DNA of 64,000 nt from JACQFK01 sp964619955 (GTDB taxonomy: Bacteria; Planctomycetota; MHYJ01; JACPRB01). Positions 56,458 to 64,000 of this stretch are shown piece after piece. How positions within the stretch are numbered: position 1 is the stretch's first letter; each line of letters opens with the position of its first letter. Below the pieces are notes generated by a model, which was not told the origin of the DNA, ran no database searches, and worked only from the letters and a program-made list of their open reading frames with translations. The stretch is from positions 1 to 64,000 of the forward strand of contig CAZUJF010000023.1 of assembly GCA_964619955.1 (NCBI GenBank), written 5' to 3'. Both the position numbers and the translations under genes were made by a program.

Positions 56458-58839
56458 ATGGGAATCAGGGGCGACGTCCGATCCATCCCGCTGGCCAACG
56501 TCCTCCAGGACCTGGTCTCGAACGAGCAGACCGGCACGCTCGCGATCCGCCACAAGGACCGCCACCAGATCTACCTCTGGTTCGACAAGGGCGCGCTCAG
56601 GCTCGTCGGCCTCGGCGAGCGCCAGGGGCCCTCGCTGCTCAACGGGCTGCTCGCGCTCGAGAAGATCCGCCCCGACGAGACGCCGACCGTCACGGGCCGC
56701 CACACCCACGAGGGCGGCTTCATCCGCACGCTGCTCAAGAAGGGCCGCCTCACGCGGGAGGACCTCAAGGCCTCCCTCGAGCACCAGATGGGCGAGCATC
56801 TCTGCGACGCCTTCCTCTGGAACGAGGCGACGTTCGAATTCGACGAGGGCGACCCCGACGACCGCAACTTCGACGTCGACCAGCTGGACTACGAACCCCG
56901 CATCGCCGTCGAGGGCCAGATCATGGAGGCCCTGCGCCGGGCCGACGAGTGGGGCGAGACGCGCAAGGCCATCCTGTCCTGGAACGAGATCCTCGTGCCG
57001 GATCCGGGCCGTTTCCCGCAGGAGGCCGAGGCCACGCTGCGGCGGGTCTTCGCGCTGCTCGACGGGGAGCGCACGCTCAAGGACATCCAGATGCTCACGC
57101 GGCTCGGCCAGTTCATGCTGATGCGGGCGGCCGCGCTGCTCATCCGCTCCGGCGCCGCGCGCCCCGTCTCGGCCGCGGAGGCCTTCGAGCGCGCCCGCAC
57201 GCGCGCCGGAAAGAAGGAATGGGACGCCGCGCTGCGCATGGCGCGCTACGGGCTCGAGCACGAACGCAAGAACCTGGGCCTGCTCGAGCTCGCCCTGCGC
57301 GCCGCGGAGGAGCTGCAGCAGCCCGAGACCGCGGCGAGCTACGCGCGGCAGCTCGCCAGCGCGCAGGCCGAGGGCGGCCAGCTCGAGCTGGCGATCCAGT
57401 CCTACCAGAAGGTGCTCGCCCACGCGCCCAGGGACCTGACCGCGCACGAGCGGCTCTTCGAGACGCTGCTCCAGCTCGACCTCAAGCTCGACGCGCTCGC
57501 GGCCGGCGAGGCGCTCGCCGCGGCCTACAAGAAGGCGGGGCTGCCCGACAAGGCGCTCGCCGTCTACACGCGCCTCATCGAGAAGGTGGGCGACCACTCC
57601 GAGCTGCTCGAATCGGTGGCGGAGATCCAGCGGCACCTCGGCGACCGCGGCGAGGCCGTGAAACTCTACGACCGCCTGCTCGAGCGCTCGATGGAGGCCC
57701 ACGACGACGAGAGCTCCCTCGACTACTGCCGCACCATCCTCAAGCTCGACCCGCGCCACGAGGAGGCGGCCGCCCTCCGGGAGAAGCTGGAGAGCGGCCA
57801 GATCGAGAAGGCCCGCCAGCGACGCCGCCTCATCCGCACGCTCGGGGGCGCCGCGGTCCTCCTGGCCGCCGCCGTGGGGATCGTGGTCTACGAGCTGCGC
57901 GCCCGCGACCTCTGGGGCGAGCTGCGCCCGGCGGTGAACGACGCCGTCAGCGCCCAGGGCTACCGCGACGCGCTGCGGCTCTGCGACAGCGTCCTCGAGC
58001 GCTACCGCTGGAGCCTGAAGGCCCGGGAGCTGCGCGACGACCGGGACGACTACGAGCAGCGGCACCTCGACGCCGAGCAGGGCCGCTCCGCCGACCTCGA
58101 GAAGCGGGGCCAGCTTCCGGAGGCGATCGCGGTGCTGATCGAGGCCCACACGCTCCTGCGGTCGGAGAAGCGCCGGGGGCTCATCTCCGAGCGCCTGGCC
58201 GGGCTGCGGCGCAAGCAGAAGGCCGCCGAGGACGAGTGGCGCGCGAAGCTCGCGAAGATGGACCCGAAGGAGGTCGGGCTCATCCGGGATCCGCTCGCGG
58301 TGCCCGCCCTGGTCTGGCTGCTCGGAACCGACAAGGTGATCGGCCGCTTCGCCGCGGCGGCGGCCCTGGGGCAGATCGAGGGCGAGGGGGCCGTGGGCGG
58401 CCTGATCCGCGCGCTCGCGGACGCCGACCCCTCGATCCAGCAGGAGGCCGCCGGGCACCTCGTGCGCCGCGGCCGCACGCCCTTCTCCGCGGCGCTGCTC
58501 GGCCCCCGCGCGCCGGTGGCGAAGGGCGAGGCCCAGCCCGTCGAATGGCGCGTCACGAACCTCTCCCCCGCGGAGGTGGAACTGGTGCTCGAGGAGCCGC
58601 CCGCGAAGCGGCTCAAGGCCGCGGGGCCCGGCGGCGCGGTCGCGCTGCCCGCCGCGGAGGGCGGCGGCCGGCGCAAGGTGCGTCTCGGACCCGGGGAGTT
58701 CGTCGGAGGCGGCTTCGCGGACCTGACGCTCCGCTTCGGCGCGCCCGGACGCTACCAGGTCGTCTGGGCCGCGGCCCTGTCCTGGAACGACAAACCCTTC
58801 ACGATCCCCGCCGCCGCGCTCGCCGTCGACCGGAAGTAG
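56458..58839 (+). CDS. DUF4388 / TPR / HEAT-like protein with one TM segment, 793 aa
   Basis: The N-terminus (MGIRGDVRSIPLANVLQDLV, NEQTGTLAIRHKDRHQIYLW) is a DUF4388 domain. A helical second part follows, then TPR-like repeats from about residue 240 (AAEAFERARTRAGKKEWDAA, AIQSYQKVLAHAPRDLTAHE, KALAVYTRLIEKVGDHSELL). A transmembrane segment (TLGGAAVLLAAAVGIVVYEL, about 460-480) precedes further helical repeats and a C-terminal beta domain with LTLRFGAPGRYQVVW. DUF4388 proteins often sit beside type IV pili or gliding and chemosensory proteins, so this could be a scaffold for a membrane complex. The ATG follows a purine-rich stretch. Confidence 0.85.
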   Translation: MGIRGDVRSIPLANVLQDLVSNEQTGTLAIRHKDRHQIYLWFDKGALRLVGLGERQGPSLLNGLLALEKIRPDETPTVTGRHTHEGGFIRTLLKKGRLTREDLKASLEHQMGEHLCDAFLWNEATFEFDEGDPDDRNFDVDQLDYEPRIAVEGQIMEALRRADEWGETRKAILSWNEILVPDPGRFPQEAEATLRRVFALLDGERTLKDIQMLTRLGQFMLMRAAALLIRSGAARPVSAAEAFERARTRAGKKEWDAALRMARYGLEHERKNLGLLELALRAAEELQQPETAASYARQLASAQAEGGQLELAIQSYQKVLAHAPRDLTAHERLFETLLQLDLKLDALAAGEALAAAYKKAGLPDKALAVYTRLIEKVGDHSELLESVAEIQRHLGDRGEAVKLYDRLLERSMEAHDDESSLDYCRTILKLDPRHEEAAALREKLESGQIEKARQRRRLIRTLGGAAVLLAAAVGIVVYELRARDLWGELRPAVNDAVSAQGYRDALRLCDSVLERYRWSLKARELRDDRDDYEQRHLDAEQGRSADLEKRGQLPEAIAVLIEAHTLLRSEKRRGLISERLAGLRRKQKAAEDEWRAKLAKMDPKEVGLIRDPLAVPALVWLLGTDKVIGRFAAAAALGQIEGEGAVGGLIRALADADPSIQQEAAGHLVRRGRTPFSAALLGPRAPVAKGEAQPVEWRVTNLSPAEVELVLEEPPAKRLKAAGPGGAVALPAAEGGGRRKVRLGPGEFVGGGFADLTLRFGAPGRYQVVWAAALSWNDKPFTIPAAALAVDRK

Positions 58840-58845
58840 CCTTCA

Positions 58846-59271
58846 TTACGCCGGGATCAACACGGCCAGCCCCTCCGCCCGCGCCGCAGCCGCCTGTTCG
58901 CGGTCCGCGGTGATGAAGCGCAGCCGCCCGCCTCCCATCCAGCGCCGCGTGTCCAGCGCCGCCGCCAGGTGCAGCGCATCGGCCGACCGCAGACGGTGGC
59001 GGAGGATCAGAGACTCCGCCCGCTCGAGGGCTCCGGAATCCAATGGAACGAGCGCGAACTGCTTCAGATGGCTCCGCACCAGCGTCAGCACGGCGTCCGC
59101 CTTCCGGCGGTCCCGCCCCAGGCGCCGGGAAACCGCGCTGCACATCTCCAGAAGGAGCAGCTGGGAGCCGTGCTGGGTGGATTTCCCGGTGAGGAGCCGC
59201 TGTGCCGCCCCGTGCCCCGCCTCGGCGCTGAAGTAGGCGGAAATCAGAGCGCTCGTGTCCCAGGCGATCAT
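58846..59271 (-). CDS. PIN-domain (VapC-like) toxin, 141 aa
   Basis: The PIN acidic quartet is present: Asp5 in AWDTSALISAY, Glu near 42 in LLLLEMCSAV, Asp near 96 in RSADALHLAAALD and Asp near 120 in FITADREQAAAA. It is an RNase toxin by family. It starts within the last four bases of the antitoxin gene (59268-59271). Its stop is six bases from the convergent DUF4388 gene. Confidence 0.88.
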   Translation of the reverse strand: MIAWDTSALISAYFSAEAGHGAAQRLLTGKSTQHGSQLLLLEMCSAVSRRLGRDRRKADAVLTLVRSHLKQFALVPLDSGALERAESLILRHRLRSADALHLAAALDTRRWMGGGRLRFITADREQAAAARAEGLAVLIPA

Positions 59272-59552
59272 CGCCGGTCCGCCAGCACCTGCCGCACGAA
59301 GCCCGACCCCGCGAAAGGTTTGAAGCCGGCGATCGGACCCGTCCCCTCGCAGACGATCCTGCCGAGGGCCGCCAGACGCTGCAGCCTGCGCTGCACGGGC
59401 GTCAGCCGGCGGGCCGGCGCCGGGGCCGCGGACAGCACCACGTCGGGCTGGCCATGGGTGACGATCCGGACGCGCCCGCCCTTCCGGGCGGCCCGGAGGG
59501 CCTCGCCGAGCCGGGACTGGAACTCGCGGACGCTGTACTGGAGATCCTTCAT
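59268..59552 (-). CDS. Phd/YefM-like antitoxin, 94 aa
   Basis: The N-terminal MKDLQYSVREFQSRLGEALR with RKGGRVRIVTHGQPDVVLSA matches the Phd/YefM DNA-binding antitoxin fold. The C-terminal half (LTPVQRRLQRLAALGRIV, FAGSGFVRQVL) would wrap the PIN toxin. The gene precedes and overlaps the toxin by four bases. It has a normal two-gene layout, and no obvious promoter other than a weak AT-rich spot before its start. Confidence 0.85.
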   Translation of the reverse strand: MKDLQYSVREFQSRLGEALRAARKGGRVRIVTHGQPDVVLSAAPAPARRLTPVQRRLQRLAALGRIVCEGTGPIAGFKPFAGSGFVRQVLADRR

Positions 59553-59603
59553 GAGCGCATCAGCAGCTTATGCGGATTCGGCCGGCCATGTCAAGCCCCC
59601 GCC

Positions 59604-60650
59604 CTACAGCTGGGCGACCACCATGTCGCCGACCTTGTCGGTGGGCACGCCGCTGGAGGCGTCGATGCTCGGCAGCGCGTCGCCGACGAGCACCTTCTTC
59701 ACGGCCTCCTCGATGCGCGCCGCCGCCTTCGGCTGGCCCACGTGCTCGAGCAGCATCCCGCCCGCGAGGATCGCGGCCAGGGGGCTGACCTTCTTCAGGC
59801 CCTTGTACTTCGGGGCCGAGCCGTGGATGGGCTCGAAGACGGAGACCTTGCCGGGGTGGATGTTGCCGCCCGCCGCGATGCCCATGCCGCCCTGGATCAT
59901 CGCGCCCAGGTCCGTGATGATGTCGCCGAACATGTTGGTCGTGACGATGACGTCGAAGACCTCGGGGTTCTTCACGAACCACATGCAGGTGGCGTCGACG
60001 TAGGCGTTGTCCTTCTGGATGTCCGGGAAGTCCTTCGCGACCTCGTCGAAGACGCGGCGCCAGATCTCGTGGGCGCGCACGGCGTTGGCCTTGTCGACCA
60101 GCGTGACCTTCTTCTTGCCGTTGCGCTTCCGGGCCTGCTCGAACGCGAAGCGGATGATCCGCTCGCAGCCCCTCCAGGTATAGCGGGCCTCCTGGATGGC
60201 GACCTCGTCCTTCGTGCCCTTCTTCTCGAAACGGGCCTCGCCGGAGTACGCGTCCTCGGTGTTCTCCCGGCAGACGAGCATGTCGATGTCCTTGGGCCCC
60301 TTGTTCTTGACGGGGCAGAGCTTCTCGGTGTAGAGCTTGATGGGCCGCAGGTTCACGTAGAGGTCGAGGCCGAAGCGCAGGCGGAAGAGCACGCCCCGCT
60401 CGAGCACCCCGGGGGCGCAGCGCGGGTCGCCGAGCGCGCCCAGCAGGCAGGCGTCGAGCTTCTTGATCTCCTCGAACGGCTTGTCGGGCACGAGCTCGCC
60501 GGTCTTGAGGTAGTGGTCCGCCCCGAAGGGGTAGTCGGTGAATTCGAGCGCGAAGCCGTCCTGGACGCGCTTGAGGACCTTGACGGCCTCCGCGGCCACC
60601 TCGGGCCCGATGCCGTCCCCGCCGATGACGCCGATTCTGTAGGTTTTCAT
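59604..60650 (-). CDS. Isocitrate/isopropylmalate dehydrogenase-family protein, 348 aa
   Basis: The beta-decarboxylating dehydrogenase fold is clear: GVIGGDGIGPEVAAEA at the N-terminus, RENTEDAYSG, VTLVDKANAVRAHEIWRRVF, DNAYVDATCMWFVKNPEVFD with the metal-binding Asp, and FGDIITDLGAMIQGG, then PIHGSAPKYKG. The RENTEDxY sequence resembles NAD-type isocitrate or homoisocitrate dehydrogenases more than LeuB, so the substrate is left open. It is preceded by TAAGCT nine bases before the ATG. It stands between a toxin-antitoxin pair and the L,D-transpeptidase. Confidence 0.88.
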   Translation of the reverse strand: MKTYRIGVIGGDGIGPEVAAEAVKVLKRVQDGFALEFTDYPFGADHYLKTGELVPDKPFEEIKKLDACLLGALGDPRCAPGVLERGVLFRLRFGLDLYVNLRPIKLYTEKLCPVKNKGPKDIDMLVCRENTEDAYSGEARFEKKGTKDEVAIQEARYTWRGCERIIRFAFEQARKRNGKKKVTLVDKANAVRAHEIWRRVFDEVAKDFPDIQKDNAYVDATCMWFVKNPEVFDVIVTTNMFGDIITDLGAMIQGGMGIAAGGNIHPGKVSVFEPIHGSAPKYKGLKKVSPLAAILAGGMLLEHVGQPKAAARIEEAVKKVLVGDALPSIDASSGVPTDKVGDMVVAQL

Positions 60651-60735
60651 AGGGCGGACAGCTTATCGGAGGGACGGAACCCTGTCCAGTAGCCGGCGGG
60701 CTTGGTGACGGATAATTATAAGTTATGATTTGTAC

Positions 60736-60764
60736 TTGACAAGTTGAGCCGAGGGCCTCATACT
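60736..60764 (+). promoter_or_regulatory. Strong promoter with an upstream AT-rich element
   Basis: Perfect TTGACA (60736-60741), 17-base spacer, CATACT (60759-60764). Just upstream, 60711-60735 is very AT-rich and looks like an UP element. It is the most canonical promoter in the window and serves the transpeptidase gene, 129 bases downstream. Confidence 0.8.
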
Positions 60765-60893
60765 TCCCCGCGGAGAGAGCTAGTGGTTCGGCCCGTTGGA
60801 TCCACCCGGCTGGGCATCGCCCGCGGGCGGGGGGATATCCCGGGGATCGACGGCCGGAATTGAGCCTGGCTCACCACGAGGAGAGGGGAAATC

Positions 60894-61952
60894 ATGCTCG
60901 GAACGCCCAACGCCCGCGCTTCGAAATCAAAGCTGCCGTCCGTCCTGCTGGTGCTCGCCCTCGTCGCGGGCGGCTCCTATTTCCTCTTCTTCAGACCCAA
61001 GCCCGCGCCCGCGCAGGTCGCGGCCGCCCCCGCGGCGCCCGCCCCGGCGCCGGCGCCCAAAGCCCCGGACATCGCCGTCTACGAGAAAGCCTTCAGCGAA
61101 TCCCTCGCGGCGGCCCCCGTCCTGGCCCCCGCCAAGCCGCAGCCCAAGGTGGAGCCGCGCAAGGCCGCGCCCGCCGCGGTGGCGCCGGTCAAGTTCGAGG
61201 CTCCCGCGCCCGCCCCGGCCCCCCGCCCGCGCGCGGAGGTCGACGGCCTCATCGCCGAGGGCAAATGGCGCGAGGCCCGCTCGAAGGTCTCCAGCCTCTT
61301 CGGGTCCGTCGCGTCGGACGCCGACCGCAGCGATCTGGGCACCGCCGGCATCCGCATCAACCAGGAACTGCTCCAGAACCGCGTCGACGAGAAGGAGACG
61401 GAGCTCTACGAGATCCAGCAGGGCGACACGCTCGAATCGATCGCCAAGAAGTTCAAGGCCCTCAACGGCGTGAAGGGCTCCATCATGTACGTGAACAACT
61501 ACAAGGAGAACGCCCTGCTCCGCGCCGGCCGCAAGGTCCGCATCGCCAAGGGCACCTGGTCCATCCTCGTCGACAAGTCGCTCTTCCGGATGTGGGTGCT
61601 CTACGAGGGCTGCCCCTTCAAGACCTACGCGATCACGACGGGCGCCCCGCACAAGGAGACGCCCGCCACCAAGTTCGTCGTCGGCCTGAAGAACCCCAAG
61701 CCCGCCTGGTGGCCGCCCGCCGACACCAAGGTCAAGGGGCCTGTCCCCTACGGCGACCCCCAGAACCCGCTGGGCGAGTGGTGGGTCTCCCTCGAACACG
61801 ACCTGCACCACGGCATCGGCATCCACGGCACGAACGACCCCGGCTCGATCGGCACCAAGGCCTCCAACGGCTGCGTGCGCATGCTGAACGAGGACGTGGT
61901 CGAGGTCGCCGCCCTCGCCTTCAAGGGCATGTCCGTCACGGTGGTGGAGTAG
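60894..61952 (+). CDS. LysM / L,D-transpeptidase (YkuD) protein, 352 aa
   Basis: A membrane anchor (LPSVLLVLALVAGGSYFLFF) leads to a Pro/Ala/Lys-rich linker. A LysM-like domain follows (YEIQQGDTLESIAKKFKALN, MYVNNYKENALLRAGRKV, about residues 170-220). The YkuD domain (about 235-352) has the catalytic HGTNDPGSIG...SNGCVRM motif with its Cys, in about 315-330. It makes 3-3 peptidoglycan cross-links or anchors lipoproteins in the wall. GAGGAGAGGGG precedes the ATG. The strong promoter and about 120-base leader suggest high or regulated expression. Confidence 0.95.
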   Translation: MLGTPNARASKSKLPSVLLVLALVAGGSYFLFFRPKPAPAQVAAAPAAPAPAPAPKAPDIAVYEKAFSESLAAAPVLAPAKPQPKVEPRKAAPAAVAPVKFEAPAPAPAPRPRAEVDGLIAEGKWREARSKVSSLFGSVASDADRSDLGTAGIRINQELLQNRVDEKETELYEIQQGDTLESIAKKFKALNGVKGSIMYVNNYKENALLRAGRKVRIAKGTWSILVDKSLFRMWVLYEGCPFKTYAITTGAPHKETPATKFVVGLKNPKPAWWPPADTKVKGPVPYGDPQNPLGEWWVSLEHDLHHGIGIHGTNDPGSIGTKASNGCVRMLNEDVVEVAALAFKGMSVTVVE

Positions 61953-61966
61953 GGGGATCCGGCGCC

Positions 61967-63418
61967 CTACAGCGTCCTCCGGAATTCCTTCAGCAGCTCC
62001 GTGGGGATGGGCCGGCCCTTCCAGAGGCGGAACTGGTGGTCCGCCTGGCGCAGGAACATCTCCACCCCGTCGATCGTCGTCGCCCCCGCGGCCCGCGCGT
62101 CCTTGAGGAACTGCGTGTCCCGCGGCGTGTAGACCGTGTCCATCGCGACCATGTCCTTCTTGAAAAACGCGGCCTCCACCGGCGACTCCCCCGTCCTCGG
62201 CGTCATGCCCACCGAGGTCCCGTTCACCACGATCTGCGCGCGCGCCTCGATCAGGCGGTCCCAGCGGACGCAGTCCACCCCCAGCTCCTCCGCCAGCGCC
62301 TTGCCGCGCTCGAAGGTCCGGTTCGCCACGATCACCCGCGCGGCCTCCTGCTTGAGGCCCCACGCGATCGCCCGCGAGACCCCGCCCGCGCCGAGCACCA
62401 GCGCCCGCATCCCGTAGATCCCGTGCGACCACTTCGCGACCGCCGCCTCCTTCACCGCCTCCATCGCGGCCAGCACGTCCGTGTTCGCCCCGATGAGGCG
62501 CCCCTCCCGGACGGCCAGCGTGTTCGCCGCCCCGATCCCCTGCGCGATCTCGTCCGCCTCGTCGAAGGCCGCCATCACCGCCTGCTTGTGCGGGATCGTG
62601 ACGGAGAGCCCCTTCAGCCCCGCGGCCTGGACCAGGTCCCGCACGAGGGCGGCGTCGTCCACGCGGATCCGCACGTAGCGCGCGTTCAGGCCGAGCTGCT
62701 TGAAGACCTCGTTGAAGATCAGCGGGCTCCGCGAGTGGGCCACGGGATTGCCGATCACGCCGTAGACCTCGGTCGCGGCGTCGATCGTGCCGGCCCGGTA
62801 GAAGCGCACCAGCTCCTCCACCGTCAGCTGACCCGGCGCCGTCTCCACGCCCGCCTGCAGCGAGCCGAACGTCAGCACGCCGCCGTAGCGCCGGTAGAGG
62901 ATCCTCAGCAGCTCGCCGTGGTCCCCCATCGCGATGACCGCGGTGGGGACCTTCGCCGCCGTCTGCAGCTTGAGCAGGCGGACGAGGTCCGCCGTCCCGC
63001 GCGCCTGGCAGGCGATTTTCACGACCGCCGGCTTCCGCTCCGCCATCTGCGCCGCGAGCGCCTCGAGATCGGCGGGCACTCCCTCGAAGTCGTGGCAGGA
63101 CAGCACCAGCTTCGCCTGGCGGCGGTCGAAATCGCGGAACGTGCGGTGCTCGACGTCGATGTAGTCCGCGCCGAAACGGCAGGCGTCCTCGAGCAGCCGG
63201 AAGCGCGCCGCCTCGTCGCCCGCGAAGACCCCGCCCTCCGCCTTCGAGCGCACGGTGACGAGCACCGGCAGCGGTTTCGCGCGGAGGAGCCGCTCCAGAT
63301 CCGGATCCGGCAGATGGTCGATCCGGAGCTCGCAGAGCTCGGCCCCCAGACGCCGGGCCTCCGACATCTGCCGGAGCGCCTCGTCGTTCGTCGGAGGCTT
63401 GAGGGCGGCGCAGATCAT
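61967..63418 (-). CDS. aroDE: Fused type I 3-dehydroquinate dehydratase and shikimate dehydrogenase, 483 aa
   Basis: The first 220 residues are a type I dehydroquinase: ELCELRIDHL, LVLSCHDFEG with the catalytic His, and PAVVKIACQA with the Schiff-base Lys. The second part is shikimate dehydrogenase: VIGNPVAHSRSPLIFN, LSVTIPHKQAV with the Lys, IGANTDV with the Asp, then the Rossmann loop LGAGGVSRA. The enzyme does two consecutive steps of chorismate synthesis. Such fusion is known in plants, chlamydiae and planctomycetes. TAGAAT (minus strand at 63425-63430) ends six bases before the ATG. Confidence 0.96.
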   Translation of the reverse strand: MICAALKPPTNDEALRQMSEARRLGAELCELRIDHLPDPDLERLLRAKPLPVLVTVRSKAEGGVFAGDEAARFRLLEDACRFGADYIDVEHRTFRDFDRRQAKLVLSCHDFEGVPADLEALAAQMAERKPAVVKIACQARGTADLVRLLKLQTAAKVPTAVIAMGDHGELLRILYRRYGGVLTFGSLQAGVETAPGQLTVEELVRFYRAGTIDAATEVYGVIGNPVAHSRSPLIFNEVFKQLGLNARYVRIRVDDAALVRDLVQAAGLKGLSVTIPHKQAVMAAFDEADEIAQGIGAANTLAVREGRLIGANTDVLAAMEAVKEAAVAKWSHGIYGMRALVLGAGGVSRAIAWGLKQEAARVIVANRTFERGKALAEELGVDCVRWDRLIEARAQIVVNGTSVGMTPRTGESPVEAAFFKKDMVAMDTVYTPRDTQFLKDARAAGATTIDGVEMFLRQADHQFRLWKGRPIPTELLKEFRRTL

Positions 63419-63454
63419 CGGGGGATTCTATCGAAGATGGCGGGCCCGCAAAAT

Positions 63455-64000
63455 TTATTCCCAGCCGGGCAGCGTGCGCCCCCAGGCCTGGATCTTCATC
63501 AGCGCCGGACGGTTCTCCTCCGCCCCGGCGAGCGGGTCGAACCCGAACGCGACGCCCGCCTTGTCCTCCAGCAGCCGCGCCGCCGCGTGCCGGAGATAGG
63601 GGTCCTCGGACTCGAGGCCGCGCGCCACCCCGCGCAGCGCCGGCCCCGTCCCCAGCGCCGCGAGCGCCGCCAGCGCGGAGCGCCGCAGGTGGATGTTCTT
63701 CTCGGCCTTGTCGTGGGCCAGCACCGTGAGCGGCCGGATCACCCCCGGGGCCCGCAGCCCCCCGAGCGCCCGCAGGAGCCGGGCCTTTTCGGGGGCCGCC
63801 GCGCAGCGGTCGAACACCGCCGCCGCCCGCTCCGCCGCCTCCTCCGCCTGCGCGGGCGTCATCCGGTCCCTCAGCCGGGCGAGCGCCTCGATCGCACGCA
63901 CCCGCACGTCGAGCCGCTCCGTCGGGGCCCCGGTCCCCAGGATGCCCAGGAGATACGGCAGCCCCCGGGCGTCGCCCAGCCCCCCCAGCAGGTCGCAGAG
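63455..64000 (-). CDS. HEAT-repeat protein, C-terminal part (runs off the window)
   Basis: The open frame enters from beyond base 64000 and ends at 63455; 181 codons are visible. Repeated HEAT-like helix pairs are seen: LPYLLGILGTGAPTERLD, VRAIEALARLRDRMTPAQ, LLRALGGLRAPGVIRPLTV and SALAALAALGTGPALRGVAR. No catalytic motif is present. It is the gene upstream of aroDE on the minus strand, separated by 36 bases that hold the aroDE promoter. Confidence 0.8.
   Translation of the reverse strand, partial: LCDLLGGLGDARGLPYLLGILGTGAPTERLDVRVRAIEALARLRDRMTPAQAEEAAERAAAVFDRCAAAPEKARLLRALGGLRAPGVIRPLTVLAHDKAEKNIHLRRSALAALAALGTGPALRGVARGLESEDPYLRHAAARLLEDKAGVAFGFDPLAGAEENRPALMKIQAWGRTLPGWE

Noticed and set aside
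59604..60650. Naming the dehydrogenase leuB
   Set aside because: The RENTEDxY motif fits isocitrate or homoisocitrate dehydrogenases better, and no other leucine genes are nearby.
60765..60893. Possible riboswitch in the leader of the transpeptidase gene
   Set aside because: The leader has GC palindromes but no element matching a known riboswitch, and folding could not be tested here.

Overview
This window is a high-GC bacterial chromosome segment that most likely comes from an uncultured member of the Planctomycetota. The main evidence is two very large secreted proteins of the planctomycete/verrucomicrobial type, in which a dehydrogenase-like beta-propeller is joined to haem-binding domains (10561-14697 and 32140-35232). 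Supporting evidence is a Tat-exported Gfo/Idh/MocA oxidoreductase, a CE15-like esterase lipoprotein, many lipoproteins and secreted toroid or LamG-like proteins, and a fused AroD-AroE enzyme. No rRNA genes, insertion sequences, prophage or CRISPR array were seen. One tRNA gene (tRNA-Gln) is present. Coding density is high and many neighbouring genes overlap by 1-4 bases.

Layout. 1-9300: acetyl-CoA synthetase (cut by the window edge), a TPR pair, a CE15-like esterase, a FemAB-like acyltransferase divergent from a DinG/XPD-type helicase, a LOG-family protein and an AbiE toxin-antitoxin pair. 9400-21330: a secreted toroid protein, the SGNH/propeller/dihaem giant, a DUF4160-DUF2442 pair, a GT2-polysaccharide deacetylase operon, an Fe-S/phosphoesterase/cupin run, AlkA and PlsC. 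21330-25270: glutaredoxin-like protein, MoaA, a glycosyltransferase-methyltransferase fusion overlapping a second methyltransferase, and an HTH-PIN toxin-antitoxin pair. 25280-32080: a minus-strand block of Fe-S, zinc-ribbon, membrane and thioredoxin-like proteins with QueG, headed by a NuoI-ferredoxin fusion. 32140-44730: second propeller-haem protein, Gfo/Idh/MocA protein, M24 peptidase, TPR and membrane proteins, a GAF/HD-GYP regulator, a thioesterase, ankyrin and other lipoproteins. 44770-58840: a degenerate GspE-like protein, the DUF2339-DUF3999 pair, tRNA-Gln, an EI24 protein, a PilZ protein, ThiE, M28 peptidase, a MATE exporter and a DUF4388-TPR protein. 58840-64000: Phd/VapC-like pair, an isocitrate/isopropylmalate dehydrogenase, an L,D-transpeptidase with a strong promoter, AroDE, and a truncated HEAT-repeat protein.

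How the genes fit together. The gene content is mostly metabolic, envelope and secretome functions with four toxin-antitoxin-like modules. Polysaccharide handling recurs (CE15-like esterase, propeller-haem proteins, Gfo/Idh/MocA, deacetylase, glycosyltransferases). Two signalling proteins, HD-GYP and PilZ, imply cyclic di-GMP regulation.

The most general observation is about transcription. About two dozen genes have a sigma70-like -10 hexamer (TAnnnT) ending only 6-11 bases before the start codon, usually with no Shine-Dalgarno site, which implies leaderless or nearly leaderless mRNAs. The most interesting gene-level features are the NuoI-ferredoxin fusion cluster, a GspE-like protein that has lost its nucleotide-binding loop but kept its zinc motif, and a pair of AT-rich 27-30 bp palindromes that stand out from the GC-rich background. 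All functional calls rest on reading motifs by eye; no database search was run.
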